The notes under the pieces: model-generated
What the model was told of the DNA's origin: nothing
The model's input: the letters and a program-made list of their open reading frames with translations, nothing else
The model's database searches: none
Shown: positions 7,722-17,507 of the stretch, piece after piece
Position numbering within the stretch: position 1 is the stretch's first letter
How the letters are laid out: each line of letters starts with the position of its first letter
Assembly: GCA_009778785.1 (NCBI GenBank)
Contig: WRFN01000013.1
Span: 1-37,182, forward strand
Direction: 5' to 3'
From: Betaproteobacteria bacterium
GTDB taxonomy: Bacteria; Pseudomonadota; Gammaproteobacteria; Burkholderiales; Casimicrobiaceae
DNA: 37,182 bases
Position numbers and translations under genes: made by a program

Positions 7722-9242
7722 ATGAATAACGGCGATACAATACGGCCTGAACCTTCTTCAGGGCGATTTTTTCCAGTCATGCCGCCACCCACCAGCAAAA
7801 ACGATCCCCCCGATCACGGGCAACGCGCGCTCGCCGAGATTGCGACGCTGCTGCGTCGGCATCTTTTGATCGAAGGGTTGGCGCGCGAGCAGGTCGAAGA
7901 AACGCCGCTCGACGAAAACCAGAAATCGCTGCTCGAAAGCACCACCGTTCAGCGCAGCTTGGCCGAATTGCACGAGCAACTCAATGCCCTCCACCCGGCT
8001 GACATCGCGCGCCTCCTCGAAACGCTGCCGTTAAACGAGCGTTTGTATTTGTGGGACTTGGTGCGAGCCGATCACGAAGGCGAAATTCTCGTTGAAGTTT
8101 CCGACGCCGTGCGCGGCTCACTGATCTCGACGATGGACACTGAAGAACTGGTCGCCGCCGCCGAGTCGTTGCCCACCGATGAAATCGCTGCGCTGGCGCC
8201 CGACTTGCCGCAGGAAGTGATCGACGATGTGTTCGAGGGCTTGCCGATCGAGGAGCGCGAAGATCTGCGAGCGGCGATGTCCTTCGACGATGATATGGTC
8301 GGCGCGTTGATGGATTTTGAAGAAGTGCAAGTGCGTTCCGACGTTTCTCTTGAAGTGGTCTTCCGCTATCTGCGGCGCTTCGACGAATTGCCGACGCAAA
8401 CCGATCAGGTGTTCGTTGTTGATCGCAACGAAAAACTTCTGGGCGTGTTGCCGATTCAAGTGTTGCTGGTCAACGATGAAGACAAACTGGTCGGCGACGT
8501 AATGCAGCCGCCGCCGGTGGTTTTGTTGCAACACGAGAAAGCCGAAGAAGCCGCCGCCGCGTTCGAGCGCTACGATCTGGTGTCGGCGCCGGTGACTGAC
8601 ACCAACGGCAAACTGGTCGGTCGCGTGACCGTCGATGAAATTCTCGACTTCATCAAAGAGCGCGCCGGGGAAGAAGCGCTGGCGCACGCCGGCTTGCCCG
8701 AAGAAGAAGATGCGTTCGCGTCGGTGTGGAAATCGTTTCAAAACCGTTGGAAGTGGTTGGCGATCAATCTCGTCACCGCGTTCATCGCTTCGCGCGTGAT
8801 CGGCGTGTTTGAAAACACAATTGCTCACCTCGTCGCGCTGGCGGCGTTGATGCCTATCGTCGCCGGAGTCGGCGGCAACACCGGCAATCAAACGATCACC
8901 ATGATTGTTCGCTCGTTGGCGATGGGACAAATTACCACACAAAACGCCCGTCAACTTTTTCGTAAAGAATTGCTGGTCAGCCTGTTGAACGGTTTGATCT
9001 GGGGCAGCGTGATGGGGTTTGTTGCATTTTTGCTTTATCACGATCTGGCGCTGGGCGGCGTGATGGTGTTGGCGATGACGCTCAACATGTTGCTCGCCGC
9101 ATTCATGGGCGTGCTGATTCCGATGATCCGGGTGAAACTGGGTAGCGATCCGGCGCTGGGGTCGTCGGTTATGATTACCGCCTGCACCGATTCCGGCGGC
9201 TTCTTCATCTTCTTGGGACTGGCAACGCTGTTTTTGACTTGA
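7722..9242 (+). CDS. mgtE: MgtE-type magnesium transporter/channel
   Basis: A 506-residue inner-membrane protein that imports Mg2+. Domain order follows the family: an MgtE N domain of helical repeats (about 60-180, including DLVRADHEGEILVEV), two CBS domains (about 200-325), a connecting helix, and a C-terminal pore domain with five membrane segments (about 365-506) holding GVGGNTGNQ, the signature near the ion path. The cytosolic part senses Mg2+ in characterised members. Either ATG 7722 or ATG 7780 could start translation. I keep 7722 because GGAAAC precedes it, but the extra 19 residues are Pro/Ser-rich and poorly conserved. No magnesium riboswitch is apparent in the 200 bases upstream. 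The next gene starts 25 bases after its stop. Confidence 0.93.
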   Translation: MNNGDTIRPEPSSGRFFPVMPPPTSKNDPPDHGQRALAEIATLLRRHLLIEGLAREQVEETPLDENQKSLLESTTVQRSLAELHEQLNALHPADIARLLETLPLNERLYLWDLVRADHEGEILVEVSDAVRGSLISTMDTEELVAAAESLPTDEIAALAPDLPQEVIDDVFEGLPIEEREDLRAAMSFDDDMVGALMDFEEVQVRSDVSLEVVFRYLRRFDELPTQTDQVFVVDRNEKLLGVLPIQVLLVNDEDKLVGDVMQPPPVVLLQHEKAEEAAAAFERYDLVSAPVTDTNGKLVGRVTVDEILDFIKERAGEEALAHAGLPEEEDAFASVWKSFQNRWKWLAINLVTAFIASRVIGVFENTIAHLVALAALMPIVAGVGGNTGNQTITMIVRSLAMGQITTQNARQLFRKELLVSLLNGLIWGSVMGFVAFLLYHDLALGGVMVLAMTLNMLLAAFMGVLIPMIRVKLGSDPALGSSVMITACTDSGGFFIFLGLATLFLT

Positions 9243-9267
9243 CCCTGTGCTTTCAGGAAGCTTTTTC

Positions 9268-11709
9268 ATGCGATCTTTTCTTCGTCACCACGGCATCGCT
9301 GTTGTTGTCGGCGCGCTGTTGGCGTGCTTGTTGATTTTCGCCGCCGTCGGGTCGTGCTGTTTGCACCTTCACTTTACCTCGCTTTTTGCGCCACCGATTC
9401 AAGCGCCCGTCGCTACGCTGACAACAAAGCCTGCCGCCCAATTGATCGGCGCGCTAGATACGCCAGCGCAAGAATCGCTGACCGGACGCACGCTCGAACT
9501 CTCCGGTTGGGCATTCGACCCCACCGGGATTCGCTCGGTTGAAATCCGTTTTCCGAACGCGATGTACCCCGCCACGCTGGGCATTCTCCGCAACGATGTT
9601 CGTGACACGATGCCACAACATCCCGGCATCGAGCGCTCGGGCTTTGAAGCGCGAATCACCTTGCCCGATTCGTTTTTGACGCTCGACCGTCAACCGATTG
9701 AAATTGTCGCCACCAATCAAAACGGCATCGCCAAAACGCTGGCGCGACGCAGTTGGCTGCCCGCTTTTCCGAAAGTTTCTTCTACTCCGAGCAATCGGAA
9801 ATTTCATCTGCTGATGATGCTTTCGGCGCTGCCTCTCGGCGGTGGTATCGAAGTCGATACTTTTTATCGCGATTACCTCTCGCCGACGATCAAAACCGGC
9901 GCGGCCATTCCGATTCTTTACATGCGCACGACGAAAGGGCCGCAAGGAGATTGGGCGTTCGACCCGGCGTTCGATTTGAAAGCGCACCGTTGCGATGACC
10001 GCTTCGTGGCCGATGACACTCTCGACGGCGTGATTGCTTTCGCTATCGAAAAGAAGACGCCGATACAATTCATTCTGAACGGCGGCATCTGGGGTAACGC
10101 CAGTTGCACTTTTTCGGAGAGGGATCTCACCGATCATCTCGCCGACGACCCGACGCGGTGTCAATGGACGCAAGACAATTCCATCTATCCGCACAACTTC
10201 CTGAGTTCCCTGCCAGGCTCCACCGAATCACCGCGCTTGGCGCGCTCACTGAGCTATCATGTTTACAACAAGGAAATGCGCGCTTACAAGAAGCGCAACC
10301 TGCAAGCCGCCGCGCGCCGCGTCGCGGTTTTTGCAAAAGAACATCCCGATCTTTTTGTCGGCATCACGCTCGACGCCGACACTTACATGAACCCGTTTTT
10401 CGCCGGCCGCGCCACCTTCGATTACAACCCGGGGATGTTGCGACAATTCCGCGAGTGGTTGCAAGGCACCGGCCCTTATTCGGGAAAGCGCACGGATCCG
10501 TCCGTGCCTGATTTGTCGGCGTACCGTCGCGCCCAACCGCTGACGCTCGAACAAGTCAACGCCATCGCCGGACGTCACTGGCAGCGTTGGGAGGAAGTCG
10601 ATCCGCCGCGTCCGTCGCCCGAATTGATGACAGACATGGCATCCGCCGCCACCATTACACAAGTCTGGGAAAACCCCTGGTGGCAGTTGTGGGACACGTT
10701 TCGCAAACACATCGTTCACTTGCACTACACCGAACTGGCGCAGTGGACTGCCGAAGTCGGCATTCCCGCCGATCGCATTTTTTCGGCGCAAGGTTTTGTG
10801 AACGAAAATCCGGCGAATTTCTTTTCCGTTTACATCGAAAGCAAAAAACCGTTCAGCCACCATGATTCCGCCGGCGTGTCGATTGAAGGCTCCAAACCAC
10901 GCAACGCCTCGCACCTCGGCGCAGTGGTTTACGGCAAAGCAGCGCGCAACGAAGCGTCGATGCAATTCGGCCACAGCCTTTTCTCCGAATTCGCCCGCAT
11001 TGACGACGGTTGGGGAATCGTCGAGTACAACGGCGCTAAAATCAAAGACCCGCACATTCCCCCGAAGTACAACAACGCTTATCTGACTTACCGCGATGCC
11101 TACAATTTCGATGCGCAGGAAATTTCGCACATGGCGTGGAACGGCAGCAACGGCGCGTTCGCCGGCGAACTCGGCTATATTTCCTACATCTCGTTCCGCA
11201 ACACCGGTACCGAAGACGCAATGCGTGACTTCATGGTATCGCATGCTTTCTTTCCCGAAAGCCTGAGGCTGTGGACATTCGGAAGCGCTCATTACGTCAG
11301 CGACGACGGTTGGACAACTCCCGTCGGAACATTGCAAGCGCAACCCGGCGCTTTAGCGCTCACTGCCGATCACCAAAAAATCGAATTGCTTTCTCCCGCT
11401 GACCAAGTGTTGCGCGCTGTGCGCCTGAAAACCTTGCGCTTGATCGTTCCGGAAAAAACTGTCGCCACCATCGCGCAGTTGACCGTCGCCGCGCAAGACG
11501 CGCCCGACGCGGAATGGCAAACGCTTTCCTCGGTACGAGAACTGAAAGCCGCGCCGTTCGTCGATGGCTTTGTGCGCTTCGATGTGCCGCTGCAATGGCC
11601 GGAAGACTGGATCAGAAAAAACGGACTTGCGGAACGCTTGCGATTGAACATTGAACTGCAAGCGCCTGAAAAAACATTGACGATTCAGCGGATCGCGCTC
11701 GACCCGTAA
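9268..11709 (+). CDS. Membrane-anchored periplasmic protein: Ig-like domain plus possible glycoside-hydrolase-like barrel, function unknown
   Basis: 813 residues from the ATG at 9268, preceded by AGGAAG at good spacing. An in-frame ATG at 9247 lacks a site. A single membrane segment near residues 6-30 would leave the rest in the periplasm. Residues ~50-140 form an Ig-like domain (LSGWAFDPTGIRSVEI) of the kind found attached to bacterial carbohydrate enzymes. Residues ~170-640 have alternating hydrophobic strands and helices suggestive of a TIM barrel, with stretches such as IQFILNGGIWGN, VGITLDADTYMNP, AGVSIEGSK and WGIVEYNGA, where the acids in SIEG and VEYN could be catalytic. A last ~130 residues look like a beta-rich accessory domain. 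I do not recognise a named family; the enzyme idea is inference. It may be co-transcribed with mgtE (25-base gap). It meets the rraA gene tail to tail with a 12-base gap. Confidence 0.7.
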   Translation: MRSFLRHHGIAVVVGALLACLLIFAAVGSCCLHLHFTSLFAPPIQAPVATLTTKPAAQLIGALDTPAQESLTGRTLELSGWAFDPTGIRSVEIRFPNAMYPATLGILRNDVRDTMPQHPGIERSGFEARITLPDSFLTLDRQPIEIVATNQNGIAKTLARRSWLPAFPKVSSTPSNRKFHLLMMLSALPLGGGIEVDTFYRDYLSPTIKTGAAIPILYMRTTKGPQGDWAFDPAFDLKAHRCDDRFVADDTLDGVIAFAIEKKTPIQFILNGGIWGNASCTFSERDLTDHLADDPTRCQWTQDNSIYPHNFLSSLPGSTESPRLARSLSYHVYNKEMRAYKKRNLQAAARRVAVFAKEHPDLFVGITLDADTYMNPFFAGRATFDYNPGMLRQFREWLQGTGPYSGKRTDPSVPDLSAYRRAQPLTLEQVNAIAGRHWQRWEEVDPPRPSPELMTDMASAATITQVWENPWWQLWDTFRKHIVHLHYTELAQWTAEVGIPADRIFSAQGFVNENPANFFSVYIESKKPFSHHDSAGVSIEGSKPRNASHLGAVVYGKAARNEASMQFGHSLFSEFARIDDGWGIVEYNGAKIKDPHIPPKYNNAYLTYRDAYNFDAQEISHMAWNGSNGAFAGELGYISYISFRNTGTEDAMRDFMVSHAFFPESLRLWTFGSAHYVSDDGWTTPVGTLQAQPGALALTADHQKIELLSPADQVLRAVRLKTLRLIVPEKTVATIAQLTVAAQDAPDAEWQTLSSVRELKAAPFVDGFVRFDVPLQWPEDWIRKNGLAERLRLNIELQAPEKTLTIQRIALDP

Positions 11710-11721
11710 GCGTCCGGTTCA

Positions 11722-12213
11722 TCATCCCAACGCGCGAAGCGCGACGATCACGCCGTCCTCATCCACGCACAGCCAGTGCCCCGGCGTAAAGGTCACGCCG
11801 CCGAAGGTTACGGCCACATTTTTTTCGCCGACTCCCTTCTTGACGCTTTTCTTCGGATGCGTGTCGAGCGCGCGTACGCCGATGTCGAGTTGATCGATGT
11901 CGGCGCTGTCGCGGATGCAGCCGTAAACGATCACGCCTTGCCATCCGTTTTTCTCGCCCAGAATCCCCAACTGGTCGCCGAGCAGCGCGCAACGCAGCGA
12001 GCCGCCGCCATCGACCACCAGAACTTGTCCGTTGCCGTTTTCGCTCAACGCTTCACGAACCAACGAGTTGTCTTCAAAGAGTTTCAGCGTAACAATTTTC
12101 CCCGAGAACGCTTGTTTTTTACCGAAGCGCTTGAACATCGGCGCAACGACTTGCAGCGCTACTTCAGGAGCGTTTTCAAATTGATCGCAAAGATCGGTGG
12201 TTTTCAGTGGCAT
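11722..12213 (-). CDS. rraA: RraA family protein (RNase E inhibitor-like / HMG aldolase-like)
   Basis: 163 residues from the ATG at 12213, which has GGAGAG just upstream. A longer in-frame start at 12264 would add residues foreign to the family. Clear family blocks: the N-terminal TTDLCDQFE, then [19 protein letters not shown], then [15 protein letters not shown] and [16 protein letters not shown]. In E. coli RraA binds RNase E and inhibits it. Close relatives are 4-hydroxy-4-methyl-2-oxoglutarate aldolases, and the G-x-IRD motif with its Arg and Asp is shared, so the true activity is open. It is the last gene of the minus-strand block, about 60 bases after purF. Confidence 0.88.
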   Translation of the reverse strand: MPLKTTDLCDQFENAPEVALQVVAPMFKRFGKKQAFSGKIVTLKLFEDNSLVREALSENGNGQVLVVDGGGSLRCALLGDQLGILGEKNGWQGVIVYGCIRDSADIDQLDIGVRALDTHPKKSVKKGVGEKNVAVTFGGVTFTPGHWLCVDEDGVIVALRALG

Positions 12214-12273
12214 CAGGGCTCTCCGAAGGGTTAGAGTCAAAACAGAATAGCACAATCCTGACAACAGCCGAAT

Positions 12274-13761
12274 TCACTCCTCCGCCCGTGGTGGCTTTGC
12301 CCCATCGGCGCGAAGCTGCGCTAACTTTGCCAAATACGCCGCGTCGATGTCGCCGGTCACGTACTGGCCGGTGAAGCACGAGGTTTCAAATTCGGTCAGC
12401 GCCGGCGCCGATTCGCGTACGGCGTCTTCGAGCGCCCGCATGTCCTGATAGATCAGCGCGTCGGCGCCAATTTCACGCGCAATTTCGCTGTCGCTGCGTT
12501 GATAGGCAACCAGTTCTTTCTGGCTCGGCATGTCGATCCCGTAAACATTCGAGTAGCGCACCGGCGGGCTGGCCGAAGCGAAATACACTTTGCGCGCGCC
12601 GGCATCGCGCGCCATTTGCACGATTTCTTTTGACGTGGTGCCGCGCACGATCGAATCGTCCACCAGCAACACGACTTTGTTTTTGAATTCGACGCCGACT
12701 GGATTCAGTTTTTGCCGCACGCTTTTCTTGCGCAAGGCTTGCCCGGGCATGATGAAGGTGCGTCCGACGTAGCGATTTTTGACGTAACCTTCCCGATATT
12801 GAACTTTCAAGGTTCGCGCCAATTCCATCGCCGAGGGCCGACTGGAATCGGGAATCGGAATCACGACATCGATGTCGTTCAATTCCGGAATGCCGCGAAT
12901 TTTTTGGGCGAGTTTGGCGCCCATGCGAACGCGGGTATCGTAAACCAGCGCACCGTCGAGCGTCGAATCGGGACGCGCCAGATAAACGTATTCGAAAATG
13001 CACGGCATCAATCGCGTCGGCCCGTCGAAAGCGTGCGAGAAAAATTGTCCGTCGCGTGCGATGAACAGTGTTTCGCCGGGCGCAATGTCGCGAACGATCT
13101 TGAAGCCCTGCGCTTCCAGCGCCACCGATTCGGAAGCCACCATCCACGCCGTTCCCTCCGGCGTGTCCTGCCGACCGACGATCAAGGGGCGAATCCCGAA
13201 AGGATCGCGGAACGCGACCAACCCTTGGCCGGCGATCAGCGCTACTGCCGCGTATGCGCCGCGACAGCGCCGATGCAGCGCGTCCACAGCGGTAAACACC
13301 GCTTGCGCGTTAAAAGTTTCGCTGCCGTGAACAACACGTTCGAGTTCCAGCGCCAACACGTTCAACAGAATTTCGCTGTCACTGTTGGTGTTGATGTGGC
13401 GCATGCCGGTTTTGAACAACGTTTGCCGCAGTTCTTCGCTGTTGGTCAGATTGCCGTTGTGTCCCAGCGCGATGCCGAACGGCGCGTTGACATAAAACGG
13501 CTGCGCTTCCTGCTCGCTGTACGAATTACCCGCCGTCGGATAACGGCAGTGGCCGATGCCCATGTTGCCGCGCAATTCGCGCATGTGCCGCGTGTGAAAC
13601 ACATTTTGCACCAGCCCCGGCGCTTTGTGCGTGTACAAATACGATGATCCTTCGGTAACGATCCCGGCAGCGTCCTGACCGCGATGTTGCAACAGCAACA
13701 ACGCATCGTACAGCGTTTGATTGACCGGCGAATACGCCACCACTCCTACGATTCCGCACAT
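12274..13761 (-). CDS. purF: Amidophosphoribosyltransferase
   Basis: Catalyses the first committed step of purine synthesis, PRPP plus glutamine to phosphoribosylamine, in the cytoplasm. 495 residues, as expected. It begins MCGIVGVV, so Cys2 becomes the N-terminal nucleophile of the glutaminase domain, with [11 protein letters not shown] nearby. The PRPP-binding loop [14 protein letters not shown] is in the C-terminal phosphoribosyltransferase half. It sits 18 bases downstream of cvpA, the conserved cvpA-purF pairing seen in many proteobacteria. The last ~25 residues are variable. Confidence 0.97.
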   Translation of the reverse strand: MCGIVGVVAYSPVNQTLYDALLLLQHRGQDAAGIVTEGSSYLYTHKAPGLVQNVFHTRHMRELRGNMGIGHCRYPTAGNSYSEQEAQPFYVNAPFGIALGHNGNLTNSEELRQTLFKTGMRHINTNSDSEILLNVLALELERVVHGSETFNAQAVFTAVDALHRRCRGAYAAVALIAGQGLVAFRDPFGIRPLIVGRQDTPEGTAWMVASESVALEAQGFKIVRDIAPGETLFIARDGQFFSHAFDGPTRLMPCIFEYVYLARPDSTLDGALVYDTRVRMGAKLAQKIRGIPELNDIDVVIPIPDSSRPSAMELARTLKVQYREGYVKNRYVGRTFIMPGQALRKKSVRQKLNPVGVEFKNKVVLLVDDSIVRGTTSKEIVQMARDAGARKVYFASASPPVRYSNVYGIDMPSQKELVAYQRSDSEIAREIGADALIYQDMRALEDAVRESAPALTEFETSCFTGQYVTGDIDAAYLAKLAQLRADGAKPPRAEE

Positions 13762-13779
13762 AGCTTCACAGCCTTTCGT

Positions 13780-14292
13780 TCAATGACTTTTTTCCTCGTG
13801 CAACGCCGGCCACTCCATTCCCAAAAACCAGGGGCGCATCGTTTCGATGGCCTGATCGAAAAGCGGTCGCAAATACGAAGGCTCTTTTTCAACTGCCACC
13901 TTGAAACCGGGCACGAGTTCCACCACCCACAATACCGCCAGCACGATCACGATGCCGCGCGCGATGCCGAACAAAAAACCCAGACTGCGATCGACAAAGC
14001 CCATGCCGGATTTGCTCAACAGCCGATGCAAAAGGCCGCCCGGAATACCCACCAGCAACAACACGCCGACGAAGATCAACACAAACGAGACCAGCGTCGA
14101 TAACAGCGGATGATTTTTCAGAAACGGAATGATCGCCGCCAGTTGCGCGGTAAACAGCAGCGACGCTGTCAACGCCAGCACGCAGGCCAGCAGGCCGAAC
14201 ATGGTTCGGATGATGCCGTGCCAAGCCGCGAAGACCGCCGAAATAACAATCGTCGCCACGATCACGACATCCGGCATCAACCATTTAAACAT
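13780..14292 (-). CDS. cvpA: CvpA family inner-membrane protein
   Basis: 170 residues with four hydrophobic segments (about 5-30, 32-55, 65-90, 105-125) and a polar tail, as in CvpA (colicin V production protein). The family is tied to purine genes by position and to membrane homeostasis, but its molecular role is not well defined. I keep the ATG at 14292. An internal ATG five codons in also fits, and neither has a strong ribosome site; the seven-base gap after the SPOR gene suggests translational coupling. Confidence 0.9.
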   Translation of the reverse strand: MFKWLMPDVVIVATIVISAVFAAWHGIIRTMFGLLACVLALTASLLFTAQLAAIIPFLKNHPLLSTLVSFVLIFVGVLLLVGIPGGLLHRLLSKSGMGFVDRSLGFLFGIARGIVIVLAVLWVVELVPGFKVAVEKEPSYLRPLFDQAIETMRPWFLGMEWPALHEEKSH

Positions 14293-14299
14293 CGACGAT

Positions 14300-14953
14300 T
14301 CAGCGCGCCGGCCTAACCATGCCGTCGTAGCCGTCCTTCTTCAACCGGTTGAGCACCGTCATCGCGTCATCGCGCGTTTTGTACGGACCGACGCGCACCC
14401 GCCACGCCATCCCGCGCGCCGTATCGGTCGGCTCGTTGTAGGCGGGATAACCGGCCAGCTTGACCCGATTGACCAGCGTGTTAGCGCCCTTGTCGTCGGT
14501 AAACGCCGCCAACTGCACCGAGAAAGTTCCCTTGGCAAAAGCCACCGTCGGCGGCAGCGCCATTTTTTTCGGGGTTTCCTTGGGCGGTGCTTTTGGTGGC
14601 TCTTTCGGTGTTTCTTTAATCGTTTCTTTCGGCGTTTCCTTTACCGGCGGCACCGCTTCCGGCGTTAGCGTGGATGGTTCGGCAACGGGCGCGGGCGCTT
14701 CCACCGCAGGCGCCGCAGCAGGCGGCGGCACGACCACCGGCGGCGCGGTGTTCGGCAGTTTCGTCCCGGCGACCGGCGGGATCACGATTTCCACTTTGTC
14801 CCCCAGCGGCTCCGTTTTTTTCTCCAGCAACCACGGCACCACAAAAATCGCGAACGCGACCAGCACAATGGCGCCGACCAGACGCCGTCGATTGCGCCGC
14901 TTCATTTCGTCGATGATGGCTACTTCCTGATGTTTGTCGTTGTCGTCTTTCAT
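14300..14953 (-). CDS. SPOR-domain protein (DedD-like)
   Basis: 217 residues. Architecture: a short cytoplasmic N-terminus rich in charged residues, one membrane helix (about 23-42, VGAIVLVAFAIFVVPWLL), a long Pro/Ala/Lys-rich linker (~60-130, with repeated KETPKE-like units), and a C-terminal SPOR domain (~140-215, FSVQLAAFTDDKGANTLV through VGPYKTRDDAMTVLNRL). SPOR domains bind denuded peptidoglycan at the division septum, so a role in cell division is likely. The position between folC and cvpA is that of dedD in proteobacteria. AGGA lies upstream of the ATG. Confidence 0.9.
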   Translation of the reverse strand: MKDDNDKHQEVAIIDEMKRRNRRRLVGAIVLVAFAIFVVPWLLEKKTEPLGDKVEIVIPPVAGTKLPNTAPPVVVPPPAAAPAVEAPAPVAEPSTLTPEAVPPVKETPKETIKETPKEPPKAPPKETPKKMALPPTVAFAKGTFSVQLAAFTDDKGANTLVNRVKLAGYPAYNEPTDTARGMAWRVRVGPYKTRDDAMTVLNRLKKDGYDGMVRPAR

Positions 14954-15010
14954 GGCATTCCTGTCGATGAAATCACCTGTATCTGTTTAAGTGCTATGCA
15001 GCATCACGCA

Positions 15011-16333
15011 TCACGAAACAGCATAATGCGACAACGCCTCACTCACGGTCAAAAACGAACCGAACACGATCATTCTATCAGTCTCGGCCAGTGATGACGC
15101 GCCGAAAGCGCACGCCGCCGTCACACTATCGAAAATCCGGACGCGCGCCGCCGCGATGCCGTTGGCCGCCAAAGCGTCGCGCAAACGGGCGGTTCCGCCC
15201 CCGCGCGGCCCGGGCAGCGGTGCGATCCACCACTCGTCGAACACATCGCGCACGCTGGCAATGACGCCGACGGCGTCCTTGTCGGCCAGCATGCCGAGCA
15301 AGGCCACCGACCGCGAAAACCGTTGCCGCTGCGCCCGCAAATAAGCGGCCAGCGCCCGCGCCGCGTGCGGGTTGTGCGCCACGTCGCACAAAATGAATGG
15401 GCGCTGCTGCACAGCCTGCAAGCGTCCGGCCAAGCGCACTTCGCGCAAGCCCTGCGCCTTGGCCGCGTCGGCCAGCGGCAGACGGTCGCGCAAGTGATCG
15501 AGCGCCGTGATCGCCACTGCTGCGTTGCCGTATTGATGTTCCCCGGCCAGCATCGGCGATGGATAAATCTGCGTGATTTTTTCGCCGCGCTTCAAATCAT
15601 CCCGTCGCCAGTAGCGCCATTGCCCCTCACTCACTTTCTCCACGCCGAAATCGACGCCGAGGGTTTGCCCGCGCGCGCCGATGGCCGCGATTTCGCGCCG
15701 CAAGCTTTCCGGCGGTTGCGCGTCGCCGCAAATCAGCGGCCGCCCGCGGCGAGCGATTCCGGCTTTCTCGTAACCGATGCTTTCGCGGTCGCTGCCCAGA
15801 TATTCGGTGTGATCGATATCGACGGCGGTCACTATGGCAACGTCGGCGTCCATCACGTTCACCGCATCGAGCCGCCCGCCGAGGCCGACTTCCAGTACCC
15901 AAGCGTCGAGCGACGCACGCGCGAACAGCCAGAGCGCCGCCAGCGTTCCGAATTCGAAATAAGTGAGTGAAATTTCCGGCACGACGCCGAACGCATCGCC
16001 GACGCGCGCCGTTTCCACCGTCGCGAACGCTTCGCACAACGCCGCGTCGCTGACTTCAACGCCGTCGAGGCGCACCCGCTCGTTGTAGCGCAGCAGATGC
16101 GGCGACATGTACAGCCCGACGCGATAACCGCCCGCCCGCAGCATCGCAGCGATCAGCGCGCTGGTCGAGCCTTTGCCGTTGGTGCCGGTGACGGTGATGA
16201 TCGGACACGACGGCGTGAGATTCAGTCGCGCCGCGACGGTTCGCACCCGTTCAAGCCCCAGCGCGATGTGATGCGACGGCTGGCGCTGCTCAAGCAGGGC
16301 TAACCAGCCGTTGAGCGACGCAGGAAAAGACAT
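15011..16333 (-). CDS. folC: Bifunctional folylpolyglutamate / dihydrofolate synthase
   Basis: Adds glutamate to dihydropteroate and extends the polyglutamate tail of folates, using ATP. 440 residues from the ATG at 16333 (MSFPASLNGWLALLEQRQ); a TTG 21 bases further upstream is in frame but less likely. The P-loop ITVTGTNGKGST is at about 48-59, and the Mur-ligase fold continues with the IDHTEYLG and CDVAHNPHAA blocks. It lies 12-33 bases downstream of accD and before the SPOR gene, the usual betaproteobacterial order. Confidence 0.95.
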   Translation of the reverse strand: MSFPASLNGWLALLEQRQPSHHIALGLERVRTVAARLNLTPSCPIITVTGTNGKGSTSALIAAMLRAGGYRVGLYMSPHLLRYNERVRLDGVEVSDAALCEAFATVETARVGDAFGVVPEISLTYFEFGTLAALWLFARASLDAWVLEVGLGGRLDAVNVMDADVAIVTAVDIDHTEYLGSDRESIGYEKAGIARRGRPLICGDAQPPESLRREIAAIGARGQTLGVDFGVEKVSEGQWRYWRRDDLKRGEKITQIYPSPMLAGEHQYGNAAVAITALDHLRDRLPLADAAKAQGLREVRLAGRLQAVQQRPFILCDVAHNPHAARALAAYLRAQRQRFSRSVALLGMLADKDAVGVIASVRDVFDEWWIAPLPGPRGGGTARLRDALAANGIAAARVRIFDSVTAACAFGASSLAETDRMIVFGSFLTVSEALSHYAVS

Positions 16334-16366
16334 GTTCGATACGAATACAACCAACCGATGAAAATT

Positions 16367-17350
16367 TCAATGCGCCGCCTTCTCCGCCGCTTTCTCTGAA
16401 GCTTTCGCCGTCGTTGCTTTGCTCGCCGCCGGCTTGGCCGCTGCGGGTTTGGCGGCGGCGAGAGTTGCATTAGCCGTGGCGTTGGCCACAGCTGGCAGCG
16501 GCGCGTTAGTCAGCATCGCCAAGAGAAGCGCCAGTTCATCGCGCAACTGTTGGCGGTTGACGATCCGGTCGATCGCGCCTTTCCCCAGCAAAAACTCGGC
16601 GCGCTGAAAACCTTCCGGCAATTTTTCGCGCACCGTTTGCTCGATCACGCGCGGCCCGGCGAACCCGATCAGCGCACCCGGTTCGGCCAGCACCAGATCG
16701 GCGACAAAAGCAAAACTCGCCGACACGCCGCCCATCGTCGGATCGGTCAGAATCGAAATGAACGGCAGTTTTTTCTTCGACAATTCTTGCAGCGCCGCCG
16801 TCGTTTTCGCCATTTGAAACAGCGAGCCGACACCTTCCTGCATCCGCGCGCCGCCCGAGGCCGACACGCAAATGAAGGGCGCGCCCGCTTCGACGGCCGC
16901 ATGCACGCCGCGCACAAAACGCTCGCCGACCACCGCACCCATCGAGCCGCCCATGAAGTCGAATTCAAACGCCGCCAGCACCACCGGCAATCCCGCGATC
17001 GTACCTTTGATCACGACCAGCGCATCGGTTTCATTCGTCGTCTTGCGCGCCGACGCCAAACGTTCAGGATACTTCTTGCTGTCCTTGAATTTCAAGCTGT
17101 CCACCGGCTGCACTTCGCTGCCGACTTCCACGCGCCCCTGCTTGTCCAGCAATTGATTGATACGGTCACGCGCCGCGACCCGATCATGGTAATGGCACTT
17201 CGGACAGACATTGAGATTGTTCTCGATGTCCGTTTTATAAAGCACCGCTTCACACGACGGACACTTCATCCAAAGCCCTTCGGGCACGCCCTTGCGTTCG
17301 CCCGTGGTGCTCTTGATGCGTGGCGGAAGCAGTTTTTGCAACCAGCTCAT
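16367..17350 (-). CDS. accD: Acetyl-CoA carboxylase carboxyltransferase subunit beta
   Basis: Pairs with AccA to transfer CO2 from biotin to acetyl-CoA for fatty acid synthesis. 327 residues. The zinc ribbon has C30, C33, C49 and C52 (CPSC ... CPKC). The crotonase-like core holds [12 protein letters not shown] and [11 protein letters not shown]. The last ~45 residues are an Ala/Lys-rich low-complexity tail (repeats like AAAKPAAAK) beyond the catalytic core; tails of this kind vary between species. The start has AAGGAGATG upstream. In most betaproteobacteria trpA would be the gene before it; here truA is. Confidence 0.96.
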   Translation of the reverse strand: MSWLQKLLPPRIKSTTGERKGVPEGLWMKCPSCEAVLYKTDIENNLNVCPKCHYHDRVAARDRINQLLDKQGRVEVGSEVQPVDSLKFKDSKKYPERLASARKTTNETDALVVIKGTIAGLPVVLAAFEFDFMGGSMGAVVGERFVRGVHAAVEAGAPFICVSASGGARMQEGVGSLFQMAKTTAALQELSKKKLPFISILTDPTMGGVSASFAFVADLVLAEPGALIGFAGPRVIEQTVREKLPEGFQRAEFLLGKGAIDRIVNRQQLRDELALLLAMLTNAPLPAVANATANATLAAAKPAAAKPAASKATTAKASEKAAEKAAH

Positions 17351-17507
17351 CTCATCTCCTTGTGCCCATCGTTATGCCTCCGACCGCAGCAACCCGTTTC
17401 GTCCGCCGCGTCGGCCTATAAAACTTGGTATTTTACACCGCGATTTTTCAAATCGTCACTTGTTGTCGGTGCTCGACGACAGAGAAAGACGGAGATGTTG
17501 TCATTTG

